A stretch of DNA of 50,829 nucleotides from NCBI GenBank assembly GCA_017481495.1, contig JAFUPC010000052.1, forward strand, positions 1 to 50,829, in the 5' to 3' direction. The notes under the pieces were generated by a model. It saw only the letters and a program-made list of their open reading frames with translations, did no database searches and was not told the origin of the DNA. The stretch comes from Clostridia bacterium. Lineage in GTDB: Bacteria > Bacillota > Clostridia > Oscillospirales > CAG-272. This document shows, piece by piece, positions 24,320 to 33,625 of the stretch. Numbering within the stretch: the stretch's first letter is position 1; each line of letters begins with the position of its first letter. Position numbers and translations under genes: made by a program.

Positions 24320-26356
24320 ATGAATCCATCCATAAAACAGACAGCGGGGCGCGTGTGGTTCTTTCTGCGGGTGCTTCTGTGCGCCATATTTACTGTGATC
24401 TTTTTCAGGCGGAATGCACAGCTCGGGGACTACGGGCCCTATCTTTTCCTGAATGCCGTCATGCTCGGCGGCATCTGGGCGGCGGCGCTTGTGCCGCGGC
24501 GGGTGTGGGAGACTCTGCCCGCGAAGATCGGCTCCTGCGTGTTTCTCTGTGCGGTGCCATTTCTGCATCTGTTGCTTGTGGAGCTTCTGATGCCGCGCAC
24601 GCGGGACATTGTGACGAAGATGCTGTATCTGAATCTCATCTTCTATTATCTTGCGTTTCTCTTTCTTCTGCTTCTGTTCCGGCGGCGCAGTGAATGGGCG
24701 GTCTTTTTAGGGACAGTCACGGCGTGGCTGTGCGGAACGGTCAACTGCGTGGCTTGGGCATACCGTTCTCTTCCCGTGCTTCCGTGGGACTTATATTCCG
24801 CGGGAACCGCTTTGTCGGTCGCGGCGGGTTATGAATTTGAGTTTACGCACCGGTTTTATACGGTACAGCTGGCGTTTGTCTGCATTGCGGTGCTGGGATT
24901 CCGTCTGCGGCTCCCCAAAGTCATTCCGTGGCGGGGGGTGCATTGGTCGCTGACTGCCATTTTTGCCGCGGCACTGTGCGGATTTGTCCTCTTTTTGCAG
25001 ACGGACACAGTGTTCACGAAGTTCGGCGGATACCGGTATCTGTTCACGCCGACGGTATACTATGAACGCAATGGCGCGGCGGTCGGGTTTCTCTCCACGC
25101 TTCACTATCTGAATGTGGAAAAGCCGGAGGGCTACGATGCGGACGAAATCGCCTTGCAGGCAGAGCAGTATTCCGAAAAAGCACAGGCAGAAGCCGATGC
25201 GGTTCACGCCGACGGCGAAGAACTTCCGAACGTCATCGTCATCATGAGCGAAGCGTTCTCCGATCTGCGGGCGCTGTGCGACTACGAAACGAATCTCCCG
25301 GTCACGCCGAACATCGATGCGCTGACGGAGAACACGATCAAAGGCAATCTCCACGTCTCCGTCAAGGGCGGCAACACGGCGAATACCGAGTACGAATTTC
25401 TGACGGGCGACACGATGGCATTCCTGCCGGCGGGGTCGATTCCCTACCAGCAGCACATCAAAAGCGAAACGCCGAACCTTGCCTCCTATCTGAAATCGCT
25501 TGGTTATGTCACGGAGGCGGCGCACCCCTATTATGCCTCCGGCTGGATGCGCAACGTCGTGTATCCGTGGTTCTCCTTTGATACCTCTGCGTTCGTGGAC
25601 GAATTCCGCCCGCTGTATTCCTCGGATTTACTGCGCGGGTACGTCTCGGACGAAACGCTGTTTGACTATCTCATCGACCGCTACGAGGAAAACGAAGAAA
25701 ACGGCGACGGTTCGCCCGTGTTCCTCTTTTCCGTTTCGATGCAGAATCACGGCAGCTACGACAAGGAGTATGACAATTTCACGCCCGACGTCACCGTGAA
25801 CGGCATCGAGGAATACAAGCGCATTTCCGCCTATCTGTCGCTCATCCGGAAAACGGACGAATATTTTGCCGATCTTGTTGACTATTTTGCAAACGTCGAT
25901 GAAAAGACCGTCATCCTCATGTTCGGCGACCACCAGCCAAACGACAATGTCGTCTCCACCTTGTTGGGCAACGCGGGTGTGGACAGTTCCGCGGAAGCAC
26001 TCGATGCGTACAACCGCTACATCACGCCTTATGTTCTCTGGGCAAATTACGACATCGACGGGGAAGCGGTCGAAGAAACGCTTTCCACCGACGACATCAG
26101 TGTCAACTACCTCTCCACGCTTCTGTGTACCGCGGCGGACATTCCGCTGTCCGGTTACCAGACATTCCTTGCATCCATCCAGAAAACGTATCCTGTCATC
26201 ACGGCAAAGACCGTCATGGACGGGGCGGGGAACATCCTCTCAACAGAAGAACTGGATGCCATACAGGCAGACGACCCGACACTTTCGCTTTACCAGTCGT
26301 TTGCATACAACCACATTTTTGACGAAAAGCACCGGATAACGGAATTTTACGATTAA
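24320..26356 (+). CDS. LTA synthase-type sulfatase-fold membrane enzyme
   Basis: 678 residues. The N-terminal about 240 residues hold six to seven hydrophobic segments; the rest is an extracellular alkaline-phosphatase/sulfatase domain. Metal and catalytic features match lipoteichoic acid synthases: Glu311 in IMSEAFSDL, the nucleophile Thr353 in GGNTANTEYEF, and the GDHQPN motif near 540. Such enzymes move glycerol phosphate from phosphatidylglycerol onto lipoteichoic acid or decorate other surface glycans. A second, different member is at 37998-40265. AAAAGGA precedes the start by 12 bases. The SLH/transglutaminase gene follows after 15 bases. Confidence 0.9.
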   Translation: MNPSIKQTAGRVWFFLRVLLCAIFTVIFFRRNAQLGDYGPYLFLNAVMLGGIWAAALVPRRVWETLPAKIGSCVFLCAVPFLHLLLVELLMPRTRDIVTKMLYLNLIFYYLAFLFLLLLFRRRSEWAVFLGTVTAWLCGTVNCVAWAYRSLPVLPWDLYSAGTALSVAAGYEFEFTHRFYTVQLAFVCIAVLGFRLRLPKVIPWRGVHWSLTAIFAAALCGFVLFLQTDTVFTKFGGYRYLFTPTVYYERNGAAVGFLSTLHYLNVEKPEGYDADEIALQAEQYSEKAQAEADAVHADGEELPNVIVIMSEAFSDLRALCDYETNLPVTPNIDALTENTIKGNLHVSVKGGNTANTEYEFLTGDTMAFLPAGSIPYQQHIKSETPNLASYLKSLGYVTEAAHPYYASGWMRNVVYPWFSFDTSAFVDEFRPLYSSDLLRGYVSDETLFDYLIDRYEENEENGDGSPVFLFSVSMQNHGSYDKEYDNFTPDVTVNGIEEYKRISAYLSLIRKTDEYFADLVDYFANVDEKTVILMFGDHQPNDNVVSTLLGNAGVDSSAEALDAYNRYITPYVLWANYDIDGEAVEETLSTDDISVNYLSTLLCTAADIPLSGYQTFLASIQKTYPVITAKTVMDGAGNILSTEELDAIQADDPTLSLYQSFAYNHIFDEKHRITEFYD

Positions 26357-26371
26357 GAAAGGAATTATACA

Positions 26372-29368
26372 ATGCCGACCACAACATCCAAAAGCGCGAA
26401 GACCCGCGTTCTGTCCCTCCTCCTCTGTATGCTGATGCTGTTGTCGGCATTCTGTACGATTCCGGTTTCCGCCGCGGACACAGTGTCCGTTGTGGATACG
26501 ACATCCGGCGCAAAAGCGGGAACAGGCATTGGAAACGGCGGTGTGCGGTTCATGCTTACCGATAACGGAAACAGTACCGTCACGCTTTCATACCAGGTAA
26601 AGGGGGAGAATCTTGCGCGCGTGCAGTGTGCGGCACTCGCCTTTGACCGCAAAGTGCTGTCTCTTGTGAACACCGCCGGCACAACGACCTTGGAAGTCAC
26701 CGTCGGAAGCTTTACTGCCGATACGCTGATCGCGCTGGATACCCCGCAGTATATCACCGCCGCAGCCGGATGGAATACGGACACGATTTCCGCGGAATAC
26801 GGAATTGCAAAGTCCGGAATCGGGATTCTCATCCTGTACGCGGAACCGGATACCGCTGTGACCTATACCGATTACACGACCGTGCTTTCCCTGACCTTTG
26901 CAAAGCTCGGAACGCTCACCTCTTCCTCCGTGCGCCTTGTGACTTATGAGGAACAGCGGACATTCGCGCAGTCAACGAAGCTGCTTCTGTGTACCGGGAA
27001 CGCTTATGCGACGTTCGGGTCGCTTTCCGGCGGCGATACGCTGTCCGATGCCGTGTTTGCGGGCAATACCGCCGTGACGGGCGACCGCGGGGACGACAGC
27101 ATCGTGTCGGACGAGCCGTGGGTCAACCGCTTTTCCGACGTGTCGGAGGATGCGCCGTACTACGATGCGGTCGCGTATGTGTGCAAAAACAACCTGTTCG
27201 TCGGCTCCTCCGAGACCACCTTTGAGCCGGACAAGCCGATGACACGCGCCACCTTTGCCACCGTCTTATGCCGTCTGGCGGGACAGGAAAATGCCGTTCT
27301 GTCGGGCGGGACTCCGACAACGGAAGTCTTCTCGGACGTCGGCATCGGGGCATGGTATACGCCGTATGTCATGTGGGCATACGAAAACGGCATCTTCATC
27401 GGCCGCGGCGACGGGACGTTCGGCCCCGATGAGGAGATCACGCACGAGCAGATGTATCTCGTCATAGAGCGGTTCACCTACGACTGGGGATACCATACAA
27501 AGGACGGCACGAACGTCTCCGTGTCTTCCATAGCCGATGCCGACCAGATCTCCGACTGGGCAGTGGATGCCGTGAAATTTGCGTTTGCAAACGGCATTCT
27601 CATCGCGGACACGAACCGCTGTATCCGCCCGAAAGCAGATGCCGCACGGTGGGAGCTGGCGGTCTTACTCGAAAGCCTGTCCGGCTTTGAACGCACGGGA
27701 ACCGGGGAAGCGACGCTGACGGAAGCGATGGCATCCGGGGATGTGCGCGACACCTGCCCGCCGGCATCCGACTCGATGGTGCGCGGCGCGTATCAGAAAA
27801 TTTACGAGGGACTGCTGTCTCTTACCGAGCGCATCAGCATTTCCGCGTTCAGACTGAATCTGGAGCAGTTTGTCGAGGTCTATCAGGAGGCGGCAAAGCA
27901 GGCGGAATTTTTCTACGTCGGAAATACATTCTACTACAGCTACAGCGAGCAGACGGGGGAAATCCTCTCCGTCACGCCGACCTATACCATGCGCGGCGCG
28001 GAGCTGGTTGCGGCGCAGAACGTCTATCATGAAAAGCTGAATGCGATCCTTGAGGGCGTGGACAGCACCTGGTCGGATTTTGAGAAAGTGCTGTATCTTC
28101 ATGACTATCTCGCGCTCAACTTTATTTACGACGAAACGACGGGGCAGTATGACACCTACACGTTTCTGACGACCGGGCGCGGGGTCTGCCAGAGCTACAC
28201 GATGACCCTGCAGGCACTGCTGACGTCCCTTGGGATTGCGAACAGCCGCGTGATGAGCGCATCCATGAACCACACCTGGAATCTCGTGAAAATCGGCTCC
28301 TCCTGGTATCACGTCGATGTGACCTGGGACGATCCGCAGCCCGACCAGTGGGGACAGGTGCAGCACACCTATTTTCTGAAAAGCGACACTTACATGAACG
28401 CAAACGCGCATTCCGACTGGACGTGCTTTGACGGCTACACCTGTACCGACACCCGCTACGACAGCACCGCGTTCACCAAGGTCCACACGCCCATCGTCCC
28501 GCTTGGAGAGGGTATATGGTGCTACATCGAAAACGAATCCGGCATTTTGTGGAAATGGAACATTCGGAAAGGAACCCGCACAAAGTTTTACGAAACCGGT
28601 CTGAAATGGGTGACGGGCGAGGGCATCTGGCAGTCGCTTTACACAGGACTTGCGCGGTATGAGGATATGCTCCTTTACAACACGCAGGATGCGGTCATGG
28701 CGTACCATATCTCCTCCGGTGTCGCCGAGACGATCCACACGAAAACCGGGGACGGCGTCATCTGCGGTATGATGCTGGAAACAACGGACACGGGCGTTTA
28801 CGCCGTGTATCAGCTTCGCTCCACCCCCGCCGAGAAGACGGGAACGACATACCGCGTTCAGCTTGACCGCCTGTTCACCTACTCCCTTGCGGGTGCGGTG
28901 CGCGGATATTTTACCGATTCGCAGGTGAAGATCACGCTTCTGCGCAACGGAACGACCTGCAATACCCTTACCGCCGCGCGCGCCGGCATCTACACGGAAA
29001 CGGAGTACACCTTTGCCTTTGACGGCATCCGTCCCGGACGGTACGATCTGCTCATCGAAAAGAAAGGCGCGTTCTCCTATACCGTCAAAAACATCGACAT
29101 TTCCGCCGACACCGACCTGCGCACCCTGCTCGGTTATGCGATCCCGCTCATTTCCGGCGACCTGTCCGGGGACGGGGTCATAGACGACGGCGACACCGCA
29201 CTTCTCCTCTCCCCCAACACCTTCCGCCGCGCCCCCGGCAAAGCCGTGACAGCCGCCGCTGACTTAAACGGCGACGGGATGATCGACATCGTGGATTATG
29301 CGATTCTGACCGACGGCGATACGTTCGGGAAGCGAAAGGAGGATTGCAGTGTGAATGTTGCGGCGTGA
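26372..29368 (+). CDS. Cell-surface protein: cohesin-like, three SLH, transglutaminase-like, dockerin-like
   Basis: 998 residues. Signal peptide (1-34, ending PVSA). A cohesin-like beta domain (about 50-215; VTLSYQVKGENLARVQCAALAFD). Three SLH domains (about 250-430; each begins FSDV/IADA and has WAYENGIF-type helices), which anchor to secondary cell-wall polymers. A transglutaminase/protease core with Cys606 (GRGVCQSY), His634 (MNHTW) and Asp649 (VDVTWDD). A propeller-like stretch (about 715-830), a Cna-like beta domain (about 855-925) and two calcium loops at the C-terminus (DLSGDGVIDDGD, DLNGDGMIDIVD) as in a type I dockerin. It is co-transcribed with the LTA-synthase-type gene. The triad suggests a real thiol enzyme; substrate unknown. 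Confidence 0.88.
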   Translation: MPTTTSKSAKTRVLSLLLCMLMLLSAFCTIPVSAADTVSVVDTTSGAKAGTGIGNGGVRFMLTDNGNSTVTLSYQVKGENLARVQCAALAFDRKVLSLVNTAGTTTLEVTVGSFTADTLIALDTPQYITAAAGWNTDTISAEYGIAKSGIGILILYAEPDTAVTYTDYTTVLSLTFAKLGTLTSSSVRLVTYEEQRTFAQSTKLLLCTGNAYATFGSLSGGDTLSDAVFAGNTAVTGDRGDDSIVSDEPWVNRFSDVSEDAPYYDAVAYVCKNNLFVGSSETTFEPDKPMTRATFATVLCRLAGQENAVLSGGTPTTEVFSDVGIGAWYTPYVMWAYENGIFIGRGDGTFGPDEEITHEQMYLVIERFTYDWGYHTKDGTNVSVSSIADADQISDWAVDAVKFAFANGILIADTNRCIRPKADAARWELAVLLESLSGFERTGTGEATLTEAMASGDVRDTCPPASDSMVRGAYQKIYEGLLSLTERISISAFRLNLEQFVEVYQEAAKQAEFFYVGNTFYYSYSEQTGEILSVTPTYTMRGAELVAAQNVYHEKLNAILEGVDSTWSDFEKVLYLHDYLALNFIYDETTGQYDTYTFLTTGRGVCQSYTMTLQALLTSLGIANSRVMSASMNHTWNLVKIGSSWYHVDVTWDDPQPDQWGQVQHTYFLKSDTYMNANAHSDWTCFDGYTCTDTRYDSTAFTKVHTPIVPLGEGIWCYIENESGILWKWNIRKGTRTKFYETGLKWVTGEGIWQSLYTGLARYEDMLLYNTQDAVMAYHISSGVAETIHTKTGDGVICGMMLETTDTGVYAVYQLRSTPAEKTGTTYRVQLDRLFTYSLAGAVRGYFTDSQVKITLLRNGTTCNTLTAARAGIYTETEYTFAFDGIRPGRYDLLIEKKGAFSYTVKNIDISADTDLRTLLGYAIPLISGDLSGDGVIDDGDTALLLSPNTFRRAPGKAVTAAADLNGDGMIDIVDYAILTDGDTFGKRKEDCSVNVAA

Positions 29369-29496
29369 GACGGTGTGGGAATGGTATCCGCGGTCAATGT
29401 CAGGAAAGACCCCATTACGTCTGTAGGCGCGCTTTCTCCAAATAAATCCCCGTAAATCCCCCAAAAAATTCAACAACCAAACAGAGGAACCCCACT

Positions 29497-30282
29497 ATGA
29501 ACATCTACATCATGACCGACATGGAGGGCATTTCCGGCATCACGTCGCGTGAGCAGGTTCTGCCGGAGGCATCCCGTTATCAGGAGGGACGGCGGCTGAT
29601 GACCGCCGACATCAACGTGGTCGTCCGTGCGTGCAAGGAAGCGGGCGCGGAAAAGGTTTATGTCCGCGACTGCCACGGCGGCGGCATGAACATCATCTGG
29701 TCGGACTTATGCGCGGAGGCGGACGGATATGTCATCGGATACACGGGCGATGACCGCTATCCCGGCCTTGACGAATGCGACGCGGTGATCCTGCTCGGCT
29801 ATCACGCTATGGCAGGCACGCTGGGCGGCACATTGGAGCACTCCATGAGCTCTGCCTCCATCCAGAACTACCATATCAACGGTATTCCCGCCGGGGAGGT
29901 CGCCATTGATGCCGGTATCGTCGGCGACAAAGGGAAACCCGTCATCATGGTCACAGGTGACGACAAGGTCTGCCGGGAAGCAAAAGAACTGCTCCCCTGG
30001 GTCGTGACCGCCGAGGTCAAACGCGGCATCACCTGGCGCGGCGGAATGCTTCTCCCCGCCGAAAAAGCGTATGCGCTTCTGCGCGAACGCACCATCGAAG
30101 CGGTACAGAATGCCGCATTTGCACGTCCGCTTGTCTGGGACAAGCCCATTACGATGCGGGTGGAGCTGGTCGAACGCGGCATTCTGCCGAGCGCCTACGC
30201 AAAGCCTTATATGAGGATTCTGGACGGGAGAACATATGAGGTCACAGGAGATACGATGGAGGAGGTATTGTTCCGGGCGTGA
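29497..30282 (+). CDS. dppA: D-aminopeptidase, M55 family (DppA-like)
   Basis: 261 residues, the family's length. Zinc-site residues are in place: Asp8 and Glu10 in TDMEGISG, a His in RDCHGGGMN, a His in LGYHAMAG and a Glu in PAGEVAIDAG. DppA forms a decameric ring and releases D-Ala from D-amino-acid peptides, a step in re-use of cell-wall peptides. No oligopeptide transporter genes accompany it here. The start has GAGGA nine bases upstream. It ends beside a GTAGGGGCG-type inverted repeat (30281-30311). Confidence 0.9.
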   Translation: MNIYIMTDMEGISGITSREQVLPEASRYQEGRRLMTADINVVVRACKEAGAEKVYVRDCHGGGMNIIWSDLCAEADGYVIGYTGDDRYPGLDECDAVILLGYHAMAGTLGGTLEHSMSSASIQNYHINGIPAGEVAIDAGIVGDKGKPVIMVTGDDKVCREAKELLPWVVTAEVKRGITWRGGMLLPAEKAYALLRERTIEAVQNAAFARPLVWDKPITMRVELVERGILPSAYAKPYMRILDGRTYEVTGDTMEEVLFRA

Positions 30283-30346
30283 GGGGCGTTTTTTTCGTGA
30301 ATCGCCCCTACCGGATACAAAGATTTCCGTCCCTAAGTTGACAGCA
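30281..30346. repeat. GTAGGGGCG inverted pair and AAGTTGACAGCA box
   Basis: GAGGGGCG (30281-30288) is mirrored by CGCCCCTAC (30303-30311), that is, GTAGGGGCG on the minus strand. CCCTAAGTTGACAGCA follows at 30331-30346 and matches 7932-7947. The same two elements occur together at 7912-7947. Confidence 0.5.
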
Positions 30347-30426
30347 AACTCCCGGAAAAGGTATTCATTTCTACGAAATGCCGTCAAAATATGTATAAAT
30401 AATGACAATTTTGTTAGAAATTGCCA

Positions 30427-30455
30427 TTGCCTTTTTTTCGCTGATGTGATATAAT
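30427..30455 (+). promoter_or_regulatory. Promoter of the glycine riboswitch transcript
   Basis: TTGCCT (30427-30432), 17 bases, TATAAT (30450-30455), with a TG one base upstream of the -10 box (extended -10). It starts the RNA about 65 bases before the aptamer. Confidence 0.75.
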
Positions 30456-30530
30456 ATATAATGTTAATTCAATACCGTTGAAGTTTTCAGAACCGTACCG
30501 ATTTCCGGTGCCGCGACTGAAAACGGAGGG

Positions 30531-30688
30531 GCTCTGGAGAATCTCTATCAGGAGTGCCGAAGGTGCAAAGAAATTCGACAAGCGAATTTCAGAGAATACG
30601 TTGCATTCTCCGCGGATACCGCGGGGGTGGAGCGGTTGCTGAATACGCTTGCGCGGAATTCCGAATCTCTCAGGCAAAAGGACAGAGC
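30531..30688 (+). ncRNA. Glycine riboswitch, single aptamer
   Basis: Conserved glycine-aptamer blocks occur once: GCTCTGGAGAATCTC at the start, GTGCCGAAGGTGCAAAG, and AATCTCTCAGGCAAAAGGAC before CAGAGC. GCTCTG (30531-30536) pairs with CAGAGC (30683-30688) as P1. The variable arm is long, about 90 bases, with hairpins GAAATTCG/GCGAATTTC and AGAATACGTTGCATTCT. A stem upstream (GTTTTCAG 30483-30490 with CTGAAAAC 30517-30524) may be the vestigial ghost aptamer seen beside single glycine aptamers. A terminator at 30752-30781 is the likely expression platform, so glycine probably turns the symporter off. Confidence 0.92.
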
Positions 30689-30751
30689 AGATGGATTACA
30701 GGACTGTTTCCATTCATTGGAAGCAATCGTGTTTTGTGTCTGAACCATGAG

Positions 30752-30781
30752 CCGCTGGAAAAACATTCAGCGGATTTTTTT
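30752..30781 (+). terminator. Riboswitch-controlled terminator
   Basis: CCGCTG (30752-30757) pairs with CAGCGG (30768-30773) and seven or more T residues follow, five bases before the AAGGAGA of the symporter. It is the natural switch point of the glycine riboswitch. Confidence 0.8.
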
Positions 30782-30797
30782 ATTCAAGGAGAAGCGC

Positions 30798-32210
30798 ATG
30801 GAAGCAATTTTATTACCCATCGTATCAAGCATCAACACCTACTTATCCAACTACATCCTCATCGTCCTGCTCATCGGCATCGGTCTGTTTTATTCCATCC
30901 GGACAAAATTTGTCCAGGTCCGCTGCTTCGGTGAAGGCATGAAGAAGGTCTTTGGCAACATCAAGTTCTCCGGCGGCAAACAGCACGGCGGCATTTCCTC
31001 TTTCCAGGCACTCGCAACCGCAGTCGCGGCGCAGGTCGGTACGGGCAACATCGTCGGTGCGTGCGGCGCCATCCTCGTCGGCGGCCCCGGCGCCATTTTC
31101 TGGATGTGGATTATCGCGTTCCTCGGCATGGCGACCATCTACGCGGAAGCCGTGCTTGCACAGGAAACCAAGATCGTCGGTGAAGACGGCAACGTCCTCG
31201 GCGGTCCCGTTTACTACATCAAGCGCGCGTACAACAACAAGTTCGGCTCGTTCTTAGCCGGCTTCTTCGCCATCGCCATCACGCTGGCACTCGGCTTCAT
31301 GGGCGCAATGGTGCAGTCCAACTCCATCGCATCCAACATGAACGGTGCGTTCGGTGTTCCCACATGGGTCGTCGGTATCATCCTCGCCGTCGTTTCTGCG
31401 TTCATTTTCCTCGGCGGTATCCAGAGAATCGCATCCGTTGCGGAAAAGATCGTTCCGTTCATGGCAGTCCTCTATATCGCACTCGGCCTGATCGTTCTCG
31501 TTGTCAAGATCGCGGATGTTCCCCAGGCCATCGGCATGATCTTCAAGTACGCATTCCAGCCGCAGGCTATCATCGGCGGTGCATTCGGTTTCGCCATTGC
31601 AAAAGCCATCACGCAGGGCGCAAAGCGCGGTCTGTTCTCCAATGAAGCCGGCATGGGTTCCACCCCGCACGCACACGCAGTTGCAAAAGTCGAAAAGCCG
31701 CACGACCAGGGTGTCGTCGCCATGATCGGTGTCTTCATCGACACATTCATCGTCCTCACGATGACCGCACTCGTCACCATCACCTGCCTGTATGCCGGCG
31801 ACAATCCCGTCATCACCGCGGCAGCAGGCCCCGCAGAGGGTGTCACCAACGCCAATATGATGCAGATTGCCATGTCTGAGGTTTATGGCGGTACGCTCGG
31901 CCCGATCTTCGTTGCCATCTGCCTGTTGTTCTTCGCGTTTACCACGATCATCTCCTGGAACTTCTTCGGCAAGCAGAACGTTATCTACCTGTTCGGCAAG
32001 AATGCCAATTCCAAGAAGATCGCAACGATCGTCTATTCCGTCCTCGCCATCGTCTTCATCTTCCTCGGCACCGTCTCCTCCAACGACCTTGTCTGGGAGC
32101 TGACCGATATGTTCAACAACCTCATGGTCATCCCCAACGTCATCGCGCTGGCGGCTCTGTCCGGTATCGTTGTTGCCGCTGTGAAAAAAGGCACGGAAAA
32201 GAAACAGTAA
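30798..32210 (+). CDS. Sodium:alanine/glycine symporter (AGCS family)
   Basis: 470 residues with about eleven membrane segments. Family signatures are GISSFQALATAVAAQVGTGN near 65-85, IFWMWIIAFLGMATIYAEAVLAQ, and GLFSNEAGMGSTPHAHA near 290. These proteins import alanine or glycine with Na+. The glycine riboswitch directly upstream makes glycine the likely cargo or signal. The true start is the ATG at 30798 behind AAGGAGA; an upstream in-frame ATG at 30747 lies within the terminator stem and is not used. Confidence 0.93.
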   Translation: MEAILLPIVSSINTYLSNYILIVLLIGIGLFYSIRTKFVQVRCFGEGMKKVFGNIKFSGGKQHGGISSFQALATAVAAQVGTGNIVGACGAILVGGPGAIFWMWIIAFLGMATIYAEAVLAQETKIVGEDGNVLGGPVYYIKRAYNNKFGSFLAGFFAIAITLALGFMGAMVQSNSIASNMNGAFGVPTWVVGIILAVVSAFIFLGGIQRIASVAEKIVPFMAVLYIALGLIVLVVKIADVPQAIGMIFKYAFQPQAIIGGAFGFAIAKAITQGAKRGLFSNEAGMGSTPHAHAVAKVEKPHDQGVVAMIGVFIDTFIVLTMTALVTITCLYAGDNPVITAAAGPAEGVTNANMMQIAMSEVYGGTLGPIFVAICLLFFAFTTIISWNFFGKQNVIYLFGKNANSKKIATIVYSVLAIVFIFLGTVSSNDLVWELTDMFNNLMVIPNVIALAALSGIVVAAVKKGTEKKQ

Positions 32211-32228
32211 AATTACAGAATGAAAACA

Positions 32229-32268
32229 AACGCACCGCTTCCAGATTTTCGGATGGCGGTGCGTTTTC
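32229..32268. terminator. Terminator of the symporter gene
   Basis: AACGCACCGC (32229-32238) pairs with GCGGTGCGTT (32256-32265) followed by TTC; A residues on the left allow use from the convergent gene as well. Confidence 0.75.
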
Positions 32269-32302
32269 GGATGGTGGGGGAGGGGTACTGTAACAGAAAA
32301 TT

Positions 32303-32500
32303 TCAATTCTGCTTCTGTACCACCTTATACTCGTCATACGGCTGAAAATACGGGCAGTTGCGGTAATTGCCGGACAGATAGTGTTCATATTCGTCTTCAT
32401 CCAGATTCAGGGTACAGATGGTTTCCCCGTAATCTTCGTCGTACTCATAGTGAACACAGATGTCGCAGGATGAGCGGATGCGTTTTTTATCGCTGCTCAT
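32303..32500 (-). CDS. Small cysteine-containing acidic protein (DUF6472-like)
   Basis: 65 residues: CDICVHYEYDEDYGETICTL, then NCPYFQPYDEYKVVQKQN. The CxxC, a third Cys and a CPYF at the end suggest a small metal-binding fold. The pattern is that of a widespread clostridial family of unknown function that I know as DUF6472; I could not check the name. It follows the SGNH hydrolase stop by 15 bases on the same strand, so it is the second gene of a two-gene unit. Confidence 0.8.
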   Translation of the reverse strand: MSSDKKRIRSSCDICVHYEYDEDYGETICTLNLDEDEYEHYLSGNYRNCPYFQPYDEYKVVQKQN

Positions 32501-32515
32501 GATTCGCCGGTTCTC

Positions 32516-33160
32516 TCACAGTGCCCGCAGAAAGCCCTCGATGCGGTCGGCAAGCAGAACGTGACCGGCGTCGGAGGGGTGCAGACCGTCGGGCATATAG
32601 GTGCTCTGAATGACCCCCACGGCGGGCTGAAGACCGGAGATCTTCCACAGGTCGCAGACGGGAATGGAATAGAGCTCTGCTGTTTCGCGCAGGATGTTCA
32701 CATAAGCCGACAGGGGAAGTCCCGTGTTTGCGCTCGGCGTGTCCTCATACAGTCGGTGGAGCGGCGTGCAGATGACGTTGACGGCGCCGGGATACAGTTC
32801 CAGCAGGGTGCGGCAGAGGGTGTGGCAGGCACCGTAATAGGTGTCGGGCGTGCGGTCGTCAGGGGTGCCGATGGGCGCATCGCCGTGGCCGTAGTCGTTG
32901 GTTCCGCCGAAGACGACGTTGATGTCGGCGGACTTGTCCATTTCCTTTGCGCGGCGGCAGAAGTCCAGGTCAAAGATTGGCGGGTCGGAGGGTTTTTTCT
33001 GAACGGCAAGACGGGTGCCGCCGATGCCGTAATTGTTGGCGCGGGCAAGACCTGCGCGGTATTCGATGAGATGCGTGTAGATTTTATCCGCACCCGTGGT
33101 CCCACAGCCCTGCGTGATGCTGTCGCCGAGGAAGTTGATGACTTTGTTTTTCAGTTCCAT
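32516..33160 (-). CDS. SGNH/GDSL-type hydrolase
   Basis: 214 residues. Block I NFLGDSITQG carries the catalytic Ser, block II has the Gly of GIGGTRLA, block III is VFGGTNDYGHG with the oxyanion Asn, and block V is DGLHPSDAGH with the catalytic Asp and His. No signal peptide, so a cytoplasmic esterase, lipase or carbohydrate acetyl-esterase is likely. I start at 33160, behind AAAGGAGAACCACA; an ATG 33 bases upstream has no ribosome binding site. Confidence 0.9.
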   Translation of the reverse strand: MELKNKVINFLGDSITQGCGTTGADKIYTHLIEYRAGLARANNYGIGGTRLAVQKKPSDPPIFDLDFCRRAKEMDKSADINVVFGGTNDYGHGDAPIGTPDDRTPDTYYGACHTLCRTLLELYPGAVNVICTPLHRLYEDTPSANTGLPLSAYVNILRETAELYSIPVCDLWKISGLQPAVGVIQSTYMPDGLHPSDAGHVLLADRIEGFLRAL

Positions 33161-33308
33161 TGTGGTTCTCCTTTTCTGTGAATCAAAGTTCATAATATTA
33201 TCATATCACAATCGGGGGAAAAAGTAAATACCCAGCGTAAAAATTTTACGCATGGGAAAATAATTTTCCGCAAAGAGAGAAAATAATTTGAAAATTTCCG
33301 GGATTCTA

Positions 33309-33337
33309 TTGACAAATCGCGCAAAATATGATAAAAT
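33309..33337 (+). promoter_or_regulatory. Promoter of the rpmG-secE-nusG-rplK-rplA operon
   Basis: TTGACA (33309-33314), 17 bases, TAAAAT (33332-33337). It lies about 290 bases before rpmG. Confidence 0.8.
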
Positions 33338-33344
33338 ATAAATA

Positions 33345-33625
33345 CCTCTATAAGAGGGTCTTTTTTTGCTGTCCTTTTGTAATGGGACAGCGCCTCTTTG
33401 GAACTGTGCAGGTGCTCTGTTTTCCGGAAACGGTATCGGAGAACGGGACACCGCAAGGAAAGCACGGTTGGCGGCACAGCGCCGTCTGAGGGAGGTACAT
33501 GGCGGCACACGGTGACGGTCAGGCGGATGCCGGACTGATTGTGTGACACGCCGCATCAAATAACGGCGCGCGGCGGATCGTGTCGGATGAAGCCGCAGCG
33601 ACAATTCATCAGGAGGTGCCTATCA
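33345..33625 (+). other. Long structured leader of the rpmG operon
   Basis: About 280 bases of 5' leader. CCTCT-ATA-AGAGG with a seven-T run (33345-33369) looks like a weak early terminator; GCTGTCC/GGGACAGC (about 33369-33392) is a hairpin. A 15-codon frame (33499-33546; [15 protein letters not shown]) stands behind GGGAGG, a good ribosome binding site. No known ribosomal-protein leader motif is recognised. Confidence 0.45.

Noticed and set aside
30747..30797. Start of the symporter at 30747
   Set aside because: It lies in the terminator stem; the ATG at 30798 has AAGGAGA and fits the family N-terminus.
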